A model generated the notes under the pieces. The model was not told the DNA's origin and made no database searches. It was given only the letters and a program-made list of their open reading frames with translations. A program made the translations under genes and the position numbers. Shown one piece after another: positions 33,383 to 44,375 of a stretch of DNA of 64,000 bases. Each line of letters begins with the position of its first letter. The first letter of the stretch is position 1. The DNA is from Ixodes scapularis (lineage: Eukaryota; Arthropoda; Arachnida; Ixodida; Ixodidae): positions 9,950,018 through 10,014,017 of the forward strand of contig NW_024609836.1 in NCBI RefSeq assembly GCF_016920785.2, in the 5' to 3' direction.

Positions 33383-33879
33383 TTTTAGAGCGCAGCTTTT
33401 AGGGGCCCGTTTCCAGCTTGAGCGGCGTCGGCGTCGCCGTCGGCGTAACCGCGAGGTCACGTGACACCCCCCCCCGAGGTCACGTGACTCACCCAGGTCA
33501 CGTGACCCCCTGAAGTCACGTGAATTCTGGGGGTCACGTGACCCACCCAGGTCACGTTACACCCCTAGGTCACGTGACCCCCTGAAGTCACGTGACCCCC
33601 TAAGGTCACGTGACTTCTGGGGGTCACGTGACCTAAGGTGGTCACGTGACACCCCTAGGTCACGTGACCCCCTAAGGTCATGTGACCCCTTCACGTCACG
33701 TGACCCCGAAAGGTCACGTGAGCCCCTGAGGTCACGTGACCCCCTGAAGTCACGTGACCCCCTTGAGGTCACGTAACCTCAAGGAGTCACCTATCCCTCA
33801 GTACGCTTCCATCTTCCTCCTCAAGAGCTGCGCTCTAACCGGCGTTGCAGGGAATTGTAAACGGCTTTCATTGTTTTTA
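33383..33879 (+). mobile_element. Satellite-carrying TIR element, copy 2
   Basis: Flanked by TTTTA (33383-33387 and 33875-33879). The left end GAGCGCAGCTTTTAGGGGCC and right end TCAAGAGCTGCGCTCTAACC plus GAATTGTAAACGGCTTTCAT match copy 1. The interior is a short CGTCGG/CGTCGC tract and then about 330 bp of GTCACGTGAC units spaced roughly 18 bp apart. No gene. Confidence 0.8.
33455..33785 (+). repeat. GGTCACGTGACCCCC minisatellite
   Basis: About fifteen intact CACGTG palindromes and a few variants (CATGTG, CACGTT, CACGTA) in CCCCCTRARGTCACGTGACC units. Confidence 0.9.
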
Positions 33880-34032
33880 GATAGGTCTAAATCCACCAAT
33901 TATTTAGGTAATCTTTCCTTTTGTACATTTTTTTTTATTGAAAGGGTATGCTTTTATTACCCTCCGCGCGCCTTTACCTCATTGAGACCGGAGTGGCTAA
34001 CGGCTACATCGACTACATCCGCAGTGGCTAAC

Positions 34033-34067
34033 GGCAGTTGGACACTTACTTTAAGTGTCCAACTGCC
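34033..34067. repeat. Perfect 16-bp arm hairpin
   Basis: GGCAGTTGGACACTTA, a 3-base CTT loop, then its exact complement. Confidence 0.85.
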
Positions 34068-34929
34068 GGCTAGCTGAACAAAGCGAGATGTCCGTTGTGC
34101 CAAAATCAGTCTACTCCGTTGGACCTTACGATGGGCCGCAGCTGGATTGACTGGGATCACTTGTAGCGTACGTTACGCTCTATGTGAGCAGCATGGACTC
34201 CTTTTTACCGAAAACCAACGCGTCTAAAGAGAACTTACAACCCTTCCACGCTTTCTAGAAACGTGAAGATGACATGTATTTCAGTCAATTAAGAAATATT
34301 TCCTTATGTTATCTGCGGAAATTGGTACAAATTCTACTATACAATGCAGCACACGAACAGTACATACATAAACGTATATAAATCACACAAGATCACACTG
34401 CAGTGCCAGCAATTTTTTTGCGGCTTATACGCGGGGCCATGGGCTAAAGGTGCACCTAGTATAACTACGCTCTCCGGTAAATATTATCGATTTTGCAGTA
34501 TTACATAAGCTTTCGTCTGTAACAAAAATTTAAACTACGCTTGCAAGACTCATTTTTCAGAACAGGAAAATTGTCTAACTAGTTCTTCAGGGAAAAACAG
34601 GAGTCTCCAATGAAAACAATATTTGTTGTTTGCTACGATTTGATGAAATGCATTTATATGGTTTCCGCACGACCATACACCACTTTTGGACGGACACTTC
34701 CTCTCCTCCCCTTCTACCCCTTACCCTTTCTTGCGTGAAGGCAATTTTTTCTTTCATTAAAATACTTGAGATTAGGTGAAGATATGCGAGGAAGTCACGA
34801 ATCACAAACACTCCAGCTAAAGCAGAAACCTAATACAAATGGCACTTTGGACAAGAGCTCATCAACGTTTTATTATGATTATTTACTACCTGGAAACTGT
34901 TATGGGGAGTAATCACTGGTGTCCATAGC

Positions 34930-35094
34930 CGTGTGCGAGACTGCTGAGCGCGTGCTGACGGCAAGCTTCCACAGTTCTTTTGATACGTGCACTCCGCACC
35001 ATCAAGATTGCCGGTCTTATCAGCCTATTAATGTGAGCTCTTTCTGAGCATGCGCTCTCAACATCGTTTTCAAATATGGCGTCCAGTGAATACC
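34930..35094 (-). repeat. Dispersed repeat E, copy 2
   Basis: Inverted relative to 29842-30010, sharing GCTGAGCGCGTGCTGACGGC, GCCGGTCTTA and GGCGTCCAGTGAATAC. Confidence 0.6.
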
Positions 35095-35369
35095 CTATAC
35101 TGCCTATACTGATAAGGCGAGTGCGTTCAGCGCGTGTACCCTATATGTTCTCATGCTACTTGGTGCTTGAGTAATTGGCACGTGCTTCATCATGCAAGAA
35201 TTGGTACATTGCAGTGTTGTAGTAGAATAAGTAATCGTAGATGCACTCTTAGAAAAAAGGGTATGGATAGTCCTCCCTTAGGGGAGGAACGGTCTTGTAA
35301 CCTATGTTTCTTTAGAAAGGGAGCAACTTTCGTCCCTGAAGCAGGGGAGCAACTACAGGTTTTCCCGCC

Positions 35370-35485
35370 CATATTGACCCAAGCGATGGAAAATTTAACC
35401 CAAGTGCCACCGAATTTAATCCAAGCGCCACATACTTTAATCCTTGTGCCATTCAATCTAATCCTGCAGAGTCAGTCAATTTAAT
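35370..35485 (+). repeat. Short minisatellite, AATTTAATCCAAGCGCCAC-type
   Basis: About five diverged units of 22-24 bp (TTTAACCCAAGTGCCACCG, TTTAATCCAAGCGCCACAT, TTTAATCCTTGTGCCATTC). Confidence 0.7.
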
Positions 35486-35489
35486 CCAC

Positions 35490-36545
35490 TATATATATAT
35501 GCACTTACTGTCTTCGGTGTTCGTATTTTGCTTACACATTTGGTAACTTAGAATAATTGTTTATCCAACCAGACTTTTGGGGGGCAACTGATCATTTGAT
35601 TCCTATTGTGATTACTTGGAGTTACTATTCCCACTATTGACGAGGCGTAATTGATATGTTGATCACTCTTTTTGCAATCTCGAGTTCTTGTGGCGTGCTC
35701 GAATTTATTTTAGCGAAATGGACGTTTTCAACCGTTCTTATTACTCGTGATTAGTTCAGATGACATAAGTACAATTACAATTTATGATTGCTGTTTTGAT
35801 TACTTCGTGTTATTGTTGTTGCAACTGATCTATAATGAACTCAGTTGACACTATTATTCCTCTTTTGATTACTTCGAGATACTTTTGACAGATTGGCCAT
35901 AAATTCGAATTAAATATCATTGTGATGACTCATTACTTATAGCTAATGTTCAACGAATTGAATTTTTATGTGATGATTATTGACATTATAATTACTCTTG
36001 ATTACTTTGAGTTACTCTCAATTCAATTGACTTTAATTTGGCCTAAGTGGCATTTGGGAACTCTTGTTTACTTTGTTTTTATAGTGCCAATTTGTCGGTT
36101 GTGAGCTCAATCATACGCTATTATTAGTTTTGATTACTTCGGATTACTTTCGATCCAAAGGACTTTAATTCGGCCTCTGATATTGCGATGGCAGTTTTGA
36201 TTTTTTGGACTAATATTTAACAAAATTATTTATGATTAGCTCAATTGACATCACAATTACTTGTTTGATTATTTTGAGCTACTATTGACCGAATAGACTT
36301 TAATTCGGCCGAATTGACATTTTGGCTACTCTTTTCATTATTTCGTATTATTATACCTCCAATTGATCTATAATGAACTCAGTTGAAATTATTATTACTC
36401 TTTTAATAACAATAACTTAAAAATAATAAGAACTTGTAGTTAGTTCTAACCCAGCGGACTTGAATTCGTCCGAAATGACATTGGGATGACTCTTTTGATT
36501 ACTTTGAGCTTATCTTGATACAAACTTATTTATTGTGAGCCTAAT
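35490..36545 (+). repeat. Degenerate AT-rich satellite
   Basis: Roughly 1 kb in which GATTACTTYGAGTTACT, GACTTTAATTCGGCC and a TGACATT block recur in the same order every 100-130 bp with heavy divergence. No gene. Confidence 0.6.
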
Positions 36546-36948
36546 GCAGTGATGGAAGTGCCATTTAACCTTCTGGAGCAAGCCTCGTAACCGGCAAAAT
36601 GTTGTTTTGGAGCAGGTGGTGGCCCTTTAGGAGCAGGGTCCGTCATATGCTGGCATGTTACTTGAAAATGAAATAATGCTGCATTGCTATATAAAGGCCA
36701 TCTCTATTATTGGAACACAGCGCCTGTCACCTTTTTAAGACAGGGTATATAAAATTCAACAAAGTAAACACAAAAAAAAATTAAATAAAGCTTATCTGCT
36801 CGTCAGATAAAAAAATGCAATTAAATATGTCACACTGAGTTCTGATGGTACAGGATATTTAGTTTTATCAGCCTGCACTTCTTTTAAGGTATCTGCAGCA
36901 GCATCTAACGACCCTCACTGTTGTGGAATGTTTTAGTTCAGATTAGAG

Positions 36949-37380
36949 TTGTCTTTCGGGCAGCAGCTTCAAATATTGCGGTATCTGATATTCGCTTCAA
37001 GAATTCCGATTCATTTTCGATGTGCTGGCGAAGTAACGATCGGATCACGGCGAGTTAACCCGTTGAGTGCGCTCCTTGGCATGCACCGACGCGCTGCAGA
37101 GAAGCGACATCCGCGGAGCAGATGTCGCGCGAGTCGCGCAGTGCTTTGGGCTCCGAAAAGGACGGTGAGGCTTTACCAGCACTACATCCAGAGTTCGGTG
37201 CAACTCAACTACACTTCGTTTCAGCTTCGGTGCGAGCGCAGCCGGAGCTACAAGCGCCCGCATGGAGCCCCTAGCGGTGCCCACACTGCACGAGCCCACG
37301 CGCGAGTCAGGAATGCAGAACATTGGGCTCGCGCTAGCTTTGACTTCGCTGGTAGCTAGCGCACGGGAACAGGGCGGGCC
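36949..37380. other. GC-rich segment related to Tigger internal sequence
   Basis: GTTGAGTGCGCTCCTTGGCA followed by GCAGAGAAGCGACATCCGCG resembles 44537-44600 (GTTGAGTGCGCTTCTTTCCG, GCAGAGAAGCAATACCTGCG). An open frame of 136 codons here has no recognisable domain. Confidence 0.4.
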
Positions 37381-37539
37381 AACATTGAATTCTTTTTTTT
37401 TTTTTTAAATAGGCTGCTCAGTGGGATGGTTCTTCGCTTATGGTATATTCGAGCACTCCAATCATCCGAGTCGTAGCTACCAGGGCCCGTTTGCTCGAAC
37501 AGCTAACCGCGGCTAAAGTTAGCCGCAGTACCTAGGAGA

Positions 37540-38000
37540 GGGATTTTTTAGTCACGTGACTGGCTCGGTAGGGATACGGGGAGCTACGCATTGCCCCGTC
37601 GCGTCGTTCGACAAAATGGCTGCGGCGTACGCAGTTTCCGCGGTCGGGATCGCATTGGTGTTTGTCTTCAGAGCGATGATTTAGGTTCCGTGTTCTAAGT
37701 TAAGAGTGTACAAGTATCCTACGTGCGCCTTAAAGAAACTGACATTTCGAGGGGACTGCGACTGAAGTCGACGGCAGCAGCCCGTCGACAAACAGTGGCT
37801 CAGAGTCACCGATTTGTAGAAGTACAGTGGCCCGGAGTCGCCGACTGTCGAAGCTTCGCATCGGCTTCATTGAAGCACGGCAAGAATCATGCATCGCAGC
37901 GCCGAAATGTGGGATGCGTTCCAAGGAACACGATAGCCGAGTACGACAAGCGTTTTACGGTGAGCACCAAAACATTTCGCGATAGGGTTGTGATGAGGCC
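37540..38000 (+). promoter_or_regulatory. Possible promoter and untranslated first exon of the Myb-like gene
   Basis: GTCACGTGAC at 37551-37560, a CpG-rich stretch, and a good donor-like ACG|GTGAGC at about 37957-37963 upstream of the Myb-like coding start. The open frame 37723-38109 shows no domain. This is suggestive only. Confidence 0.25.
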
Positions 38001-38570
38001 AGCCTCATACTCACGTTATGTTGAGCGCTGTGAAACTAACTTCAAGCAGGAGCAGGATCAGAATACGTTTATTGAAAGGAAGCATTACGGAGAGTTGCCT
38101 TTTGAGTAGCGATTGCGGTTTATTGAAAGTAGTCACGCCGGGAAAATTTCTGTTCAGGGTGTCCATTTTGTACAAAATCCTCGTATTCTGCTTACAGTGC
38201 GACTGCAGCTGCAGCATCAACCGTTCTGCAGATAAACGGCGGACAGAGGCTCAACGGTCCAATGGATTTTAGCAGTGATGAGTAGCAGAACTTTCTCTGG
38301 GTTTAGTGAAATGCTACGTTGTCCATAAAAGACCAGTGACCTGCCGATCGTTCAATTCACTCGCCCTCCAAGAAAGCCGGTACATGCAGTTTTTCCGAAT
38401 CAACTCCGTTGTGCCGTCTGCGAAAGTTGTAGAACCGAGAAATAAACAATACTGAAGTTGTTGGAAATGCACTTGTTTGTTATTTCGCGTTGCTTCTGAA
38501 AAAATATTTTACGGTTAGCAGGAATAATGTTGCAATTGTGTAGATAAACAAACCAAGGTAGCAGACGATC

Positions 38571-41500
38571 ATGCTCCTTCTGCAAACGAAAATGAACCGA
38601 GCGACTACCTCAAAGGGGACCGCGCCGCTGCGTCAAAAGAATTGGACCCTAGATGAAAAATTGGAATTAGTCCGGGAAGTTGAGGCTCGAAAATACCAAA
38701 TCCTGGGAAAATTCGGCCCTACCGTGACTACTAAAACCAAAAGACGCGCCTGGGACCAAGTCGCCAATTCCATGACCCGCCGCCACCAAGTTCCGCGTTC
38801 AGTGAAACAGCTTCAAGAAGCATGGAGAAAATTACTTAAAAAGTGCCGAACTTTGTACAGATTGTACAAAGAACATGACCAACGGACAGGTAAGTTCCAA
38901 TATTTGCGCTACAAAAACAGAAAAAAGGGCGATATTTGTAAAATCTTTATTGGAAACTTTGGGTGCACTGTACAAATTTATTAGAGAGTGATATATTAGC
39001 CCCTCAAATTTTTGGGGCAAATATCTCAACCGAAGACCCCATTCAATGCGCGACAACTAACATCTCGCTCAATATCATGAGAGGGCAAGCCCAAAGATTA
39101 ATTAGCTCTTACTCGCACAAGTTTCAACACAGTGGCACTAACACAGAAATAGCCCCAAAGCACCTTGGATCCTGTTCCATGCAGTGGGCCTGCGTAATTT
39201 CTCAAAATTAATGTCCAAATTTTGCTTGCCAAAAACATTGTCTTTAGCACTGTAAACAATGTAGACACTATTGTTCAACTAAACACAGAAGAAAAATGTA
39301 TGTAGGCAAGTAGCGTGGGAACAAGGGCAGGGGGGCTTCAGACCCCCTTCCCCTTCCCCCCCCCCCCCCCCCCCCCCCCCCCTTGAAATTTCAGACAGCT
39401 GCGGTAAACAATGCTGCAAAAGGGGGCGGGGTTAAGCTCAGAGGCCCCGTCGCCCCTCCACGTTTCAAACACTTCCGACGCAACCGATTCAGGCGCAGAG
39501 TGGGCCAGGCTAGCCGGTAGCTGGCAACAGTGAGTTTGCTGTCAAACAAAAAAAAAAAAGAAATAAATTGCCCAACATCACATATTACCCGAGACCGGAT
39601 AATAGGAACCTGAGGGTGAAAAAAAAAACGAAGGTAAGAAAACAATCTTATCATTATTGGCAATTACATGTTTACGCGTTTTCTGTTCATTCGCACATTG
39701 ATACTATGTTGAATAATGAACACCCTGTCTCCCCTCCCCCACCTTTAATTGTGCTTACATCCTAGAAAACAAAATAAGTGTACTTCAATTCATAGGTGCT
39801 GGTCCCAACCCCCATCAGCTGACACCACTTGTCGAGACTGTTTTAAATGTGATCGGGGACGATTCCCCGATGATCTGTGGGATTGACGTCATCATCGGTG
39901 ACACCGAAAAGTAGGTAACACTTTATAGGCCATGCTGTGTATGCTATGCTCCTGTTGATACTTTATACATTACAATACTAAAGTTGTAGGTATGAGCACG
40001 TGGCTTCGTCAATCACCTTACTTGTGCTAATTGAATGGCCCACCCTTACGCCTACAAGTTTGATATCGTTGCACACTGTATGTAGACTGTGACAATGGAG
40101 GCGATAGTACAGTGGAAGCTCTGCACCCAGTTACAGCTTACTAGCCCTGACAGCACAAGGATGCACAAGCAGCAGAAGAGAATGAGCACGCGCTGAAGGT
40201 GCATTCTTTTTCTGTTCTGCTCGTCACATTATGAGTACTTCCACAAGATGATAGTTATGAAACTGATGATAGGGATGTTCTGCTGTCACTGATGATAGGT
40301 ATGAAACTGAGCACAGACACAAGGCATATCAAAAGTCACCAATTGTTGGCATGCTCCTAGAAAACATTGATGAGCATAGGGAACAGTTTGGATTGTCATA
40401 AAAGAATATATTGGTTTTCCATCTCAAAGTAGACATGTCAGTTGCATAACACTACTGCTGCGTGCCCTTACATAGAGACCAACTTCATGAAGCAAAACGA
40501 CAATATTAGGAGCACGAGTCAAAACCTGTCCAGTAGAGAACAGAACACAGCACAAGGACACCACCTTCACATATTTAGCCATTTCTGCACTGCTGAAAAA
40601 GTGCCAATGAAACCATTTATTAGGGTAAATGCAGTAAAACTCACAGTTTGAAACTATTTGTACCACAAAATTACAAAGAAATATTTACATCATAATCAAC
40701 AAAGCTATGGTAGTCTTTCTCTCAAGTTGAGATCACCTATTTTCTTCAAAGTCAGGTCACTCAATACCCAAATTTTTCCACTGTCAGTGGAAATGTTTTT
40801 GCATGATCTTCGTACATGCCTGCTAACGTAGCAAAAATCCATTCTTTTTTGGTAACGCTTATGAGATTAAGTTGAGAATGCACCAATGACTTATTCGATG
40901 CTGATCTGTGCCAACAAAATCTGAAAAAGTATCAATGTCCCAGTTAGCCGGACAGTGCTTGGGTACACAATAATCACATATGACGGCTGGTGTGAGTGTG
41001 CCACATCTACTTGTTTTAAATCTTGTACAAATGTCTATGTGGCGACTCTACCAACCGCCAATGAAACAAAGTTGCGGGGTTAGGCACTCCAGTCTGTTGT
41101 ACCACCAACATATGTGGTAAAATTATGACAAGTGTTACTGTCACATCTGGATTAAGGTTGCCGCACGTTGCACTCAGTTCTCCCACACATATATGTACCC
41201 TGATCCAGGGTGACGTCAAAAATGTCATGCACTGCAGCCCTCATGCATCACTTGGAGAGATAGAGGACGGAGAGAATCATGTCACGGAGGACGTACGTGC
41301 ACGAGTATGGTGTCTAGTCACAATCCTTTGCTTCAATGCTCTGAGCAGCTCTCTGGAGCTGTAGCCCTTGCAGTTTGCTAAGTTATGCTGAAATTTACAA
41401 GTTCACTCCTGCCCAACAATAGCCCTCTGTGAGCTGCCATTTTTCTCACTGCGCATGCTCGGAACACGTCCCGAGCATTAACTTTATGCAGGACAATATT

Positions 41501-42640
41501 GTACCTCGGGCTGCCATCCACAGCCAGTCAGTGACCTGGGTTTTTAAGTTTGCTGATAATCGTTGTAAAGGCTTATGCGTTAAAGGGATACCTCAACGAA
41601 ATTAAAAATATACCCGTCGTGTTCAAAAATAGGTTGAATATGATCCACTGTATCCCTAAATGACAATCGCACGTTTGTATTTTGAACCTGGTGGCTATAG
41701 TTTTCGTTACAAACGGCCCACCCTGACAAGCGCTCGGAGAACAGCCAGCGGAGAGCATGTGACACCCAACGCAATCGTGACGTAGTTCGTCTCGGGACGA
41801 GCAAAGCTGCGACGAGGCTGACGTCGAGAGGATGGCCTAGTCGTTCCAGCCACCAAAGCGGCTGCTTTTGTACGAATTTTGAGTGAAGGGTTAATCTTTT
41901 ATAATCTTGTAGGGGGACAATAGCAACTTCTGGGACATACAAAAAGGATTCTTTGGAAGAGGAGAGTTCCTCCTTCCCCTCTTCTATAGTGGTAGCCGGA
42001 GGCGAGACAGTTACCGTCACTAGCTGTCAAGGTTCTTAGACTGGCATTACAAACGAGGCGTTAGCGACATCCACCTGGTGCTCTTTGCCAATCGCTTAAT
42101 TCGTTTTAAAATTCCTTTTCGTGACTTTTTTAACAAGATATTGTTGTGTTCGATGTGATACTGCTCCTTCGAACACATATAGACCAAAAAATGAAACCCG
42201 AAATTTTGTTGTAGTATCCCTTTAACCTCAAACAATTTCCTGGTCATGCGTGTCACTACAGCAGCTGCACGGGAAGGGTGACGACGCCGCCACCCTCGTC
42301 ATCTGGCAGCAGTACAGTTGAAGACGACGCAGCACAGAGAACACTGGCCTCTCCTGTTGTGCAGCACAACCAGCGCTGGACCCGTGAGGCTGCACAGCAG
42401 TACCAGAGAAGGGCCGAGCGACAGCAGGATCTGGAGCATGAGAATATACTCCTTGAGAGAAAGTACACAAATGGGGCCATACAGGCTGCAAACGCAACCC
42501 TCGCTGCAGCAGATGCTGCACGGAGTTTCTATGCTATAGGGGAGGAAGTGCTCAGGGAGCAAAGAGAACTCATTAGACTTGAAACCACCCGAGCACAGCT
42601 GCAAATTGAACTGATAAAAAGACAATTAGGACAAGATTAA
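38571..42640 (+). CDS. Myb/SANT-like DNA-binding protein (Harbinger partner type)
   Basis: Three exons (38571-38889, 39796-39910, 42262-42640; acceptor could be 3 bp later) join in matching phases to give 270 aa. An in-frame ATG at 38592 would give 263. Residues about 20-90 form a Myb/SANT-like trihelix (NWTLDEKLELVREVEARKYQ, then RRAWDQVANSM, and VKQLQEAWRKLLKKCR). Exon 2 encodes GAGPNPHQLTPLVETVLNVI, similar in layout to NAIF1-like proteins. Exon 3 is a charged coiled coil (ENILLERKYT to QIELIKRQLGQD). Such proteins bind DNA and bring Harbinger nucleases to the nucleus. It converges on the HARBI1-type gene. A TTAA MITE ends 36 bp before the last acceptor. It could be host or transposon-borne. 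Confidence 0.8.
39354..39382. repeat. Poly-C tract
   Basis: A long C-run in intron 1 of the Myb-like gene, preceded by AGCGTGGGAACAAGGGCAGG, similar to the G/C-run element at 27616. Confidence 0.85.
41580..42225. mobile_element. TTAA-flanked MITE (copy 2)
   Basis: TTAA at 41580-41583 and 42222-42225; terminal inverted repeats AAAGGGATACCTCAACGAAA on the left and complement of AAATTTTGTTGTAGTATCCC on the right. It lies in the second intron of the Myb-like gene and ends just upstream of the acceptor of exon 3. Confidence 0.8.
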
Positions 42641-42999
42641 CTCATGTAATGAGCTACTTGCATTGTTTGTCGCTGTGTTGTATACATATTTTGCGTTTTT
42701 TCTGACCTACATACTTGGTTGCACGATTATAACGCTCACATTTTTTTTGCCAAAATGGGTGCCTAAAATTAGATGCACTTACAATTGAAACCAAAACTCA
42801 AAAGAAAAACGCAAGGCAGCTAGCCCAATCGCCTTTGTGACCGTTTGTTTACATTAGATATTTTGGTATCCGTATCGCGCGTTCTTTCGCCTTTATGTCA
42901 TCACACTGACGGGAAACGATAACCACGGAGCGACACTGCGTAGCCTCGCAATCCCAGCGACCCAATGAGCTCGCGAAGTGTTGTATGAAAAAAAAAAAG

Positions 43000-43359
43000 T
43001 GAAGGCCGTTTACAACTCTGTAACGCCGAATTAGAGCGCAGCTCTTGAGGAGGAGTAGGGAAGGGTACTGAGGGGGAGGGGGGTCACGTGACCTCGGCGG
43101 GGGGGGGTCACGTGACCCCCAGGTCACATGACCCCGCAGAGAAATTTTTCCGCTAGGTTTAGCGGACAAATTTTTCCGCTAGATTTAGCGGGGAATTTTT
43201 TCCGCTAGATTTAGCGGGGAAATTTTTTCACTAGATTTAGCGGAGAAATTTTTCCGCTAGATTTAGCAGAGAAATTTACCCATCATGCACCGGCGGTTAC
43301 GACGGCGGCGACGGCGACGCCGCTCAAGCCGGAAACGAGCGCCTAAGAGCTGCACTTAT
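43000..43359 (-). mobile_element. Satellite-carrying TIR element, copy 3
   Basis: In reverse orientation: GGCCGTTTACAACTCTGTAA and CCGAATTAGAGCGCAGCTCT at 43003-43043, and GCTCAAGCCGGAAACGAGCG with CTAAGAGCTGCACTTA at 43322-43359. The interior has a few GTCACGTGAC units and then five 26-bp units ending CCGCTAGATTTAGCGG (43139-43275), another palindrome. CGTCGG-type hexamers lie near the 43320 end, as in copies 1 and 2. Confidence 0.8.
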
Positions 43360-44162
43360 GGGTGTTCAAAGTGCATTACTTTACCTGCGCGGTAGAATCG
43401 GCAGCAATTAAATTTTTCGATATCTGGGAGCTAAAATTGCCTGCATGTAAGTATCGGGGCCACGTTAGAATCGTGCAAACATGGTATGTTTGACACTTCA
43501 TTTATTTTATGCATGCTATCTACAAGGGAAGCTTGCACACAATCTTTTCCATGTCGTTGACTATCCCTACACTAGACCAGCGTGGTTGTTCTGATCGCAA
43601 TATTTTACGCTGTGGTTAAGTAAGCAACAGAATATCATACTGGCAGTATGGCACCCAGGCTTTCGACGCCCCAAAGGTGGCACATAATTTACATGGATAC
43701 CTAAAATAAAAATATGGGTTAAGCTCAAAGGCAGATGTATAATTCCTTCTTTCCTATATCCCTTCACATGTTTCCCTTTCATAACGCGGCTCCCCGTCAC
43801 AGCTCAAGAGAGGAGGTCGCCAAGACGATTAGCCTCCCGGCAGAAGACCAAGGTCGAGTTTCTGTGTTTTAAGAAAATGTTCGAGTAATCGATGAGTGGA
43901 CCACAGACACTTTCTGACTTGCATCTGCAAATATTCCTTCTGCTTTTAAGATAAAGGTTTTTTCTGCCTGGATATGCTCCTGCGACCTATGGACTGTGTG
44001 CTGCTTATGTACGAAAAAGTTCATACTAAGAATATCCCGAAACTCAGGAACAGAAAAAGGGATCAAACACAACACTACATCATTTTGTTGCGTGTGTCAC
44101 CTTTTGGGGCCCCGGGTCTTCAACTCTTATTACTTTGAATCGTCACCACTTACCTTGTTCTT

Positions 44163-44300
44163 TAAGTATTTATTTATTTATTTATTTATTTATTTTATTT
44201 AAAGAGTACCTTCATCGCCTCGAGGGCATTATTGTAGGAGGGGTGGGAAATAACACACATACATAAAAACACAAAGTGATCACTTGTCCGCACAGAATAG
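44163..44300 (-). mobile_element. LINE 3' end with TAAA tail
   Basis: A (TTTA)n run at 44165-44200 followed by TACCTTCATCGCCTCGAGGG resembles 1836-1900, so it is the 3' end of the same - strand LINE family, strongly 5'-truncated. Confidence 0.5.
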
Positions 44301-44375
44301 ATATACAACCGAGAAAAAAATACACTGTTATCCAACACAACAGTTTTTTGGAGCTGAAATCTACTTGCTGCTTGT

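Noticed and set aside
37723..38109. 128-codon frame upstream of the Myb-like gene as a protein gene
   Set aside because: No domain, no supporting context; at most part of an untranslated exon.
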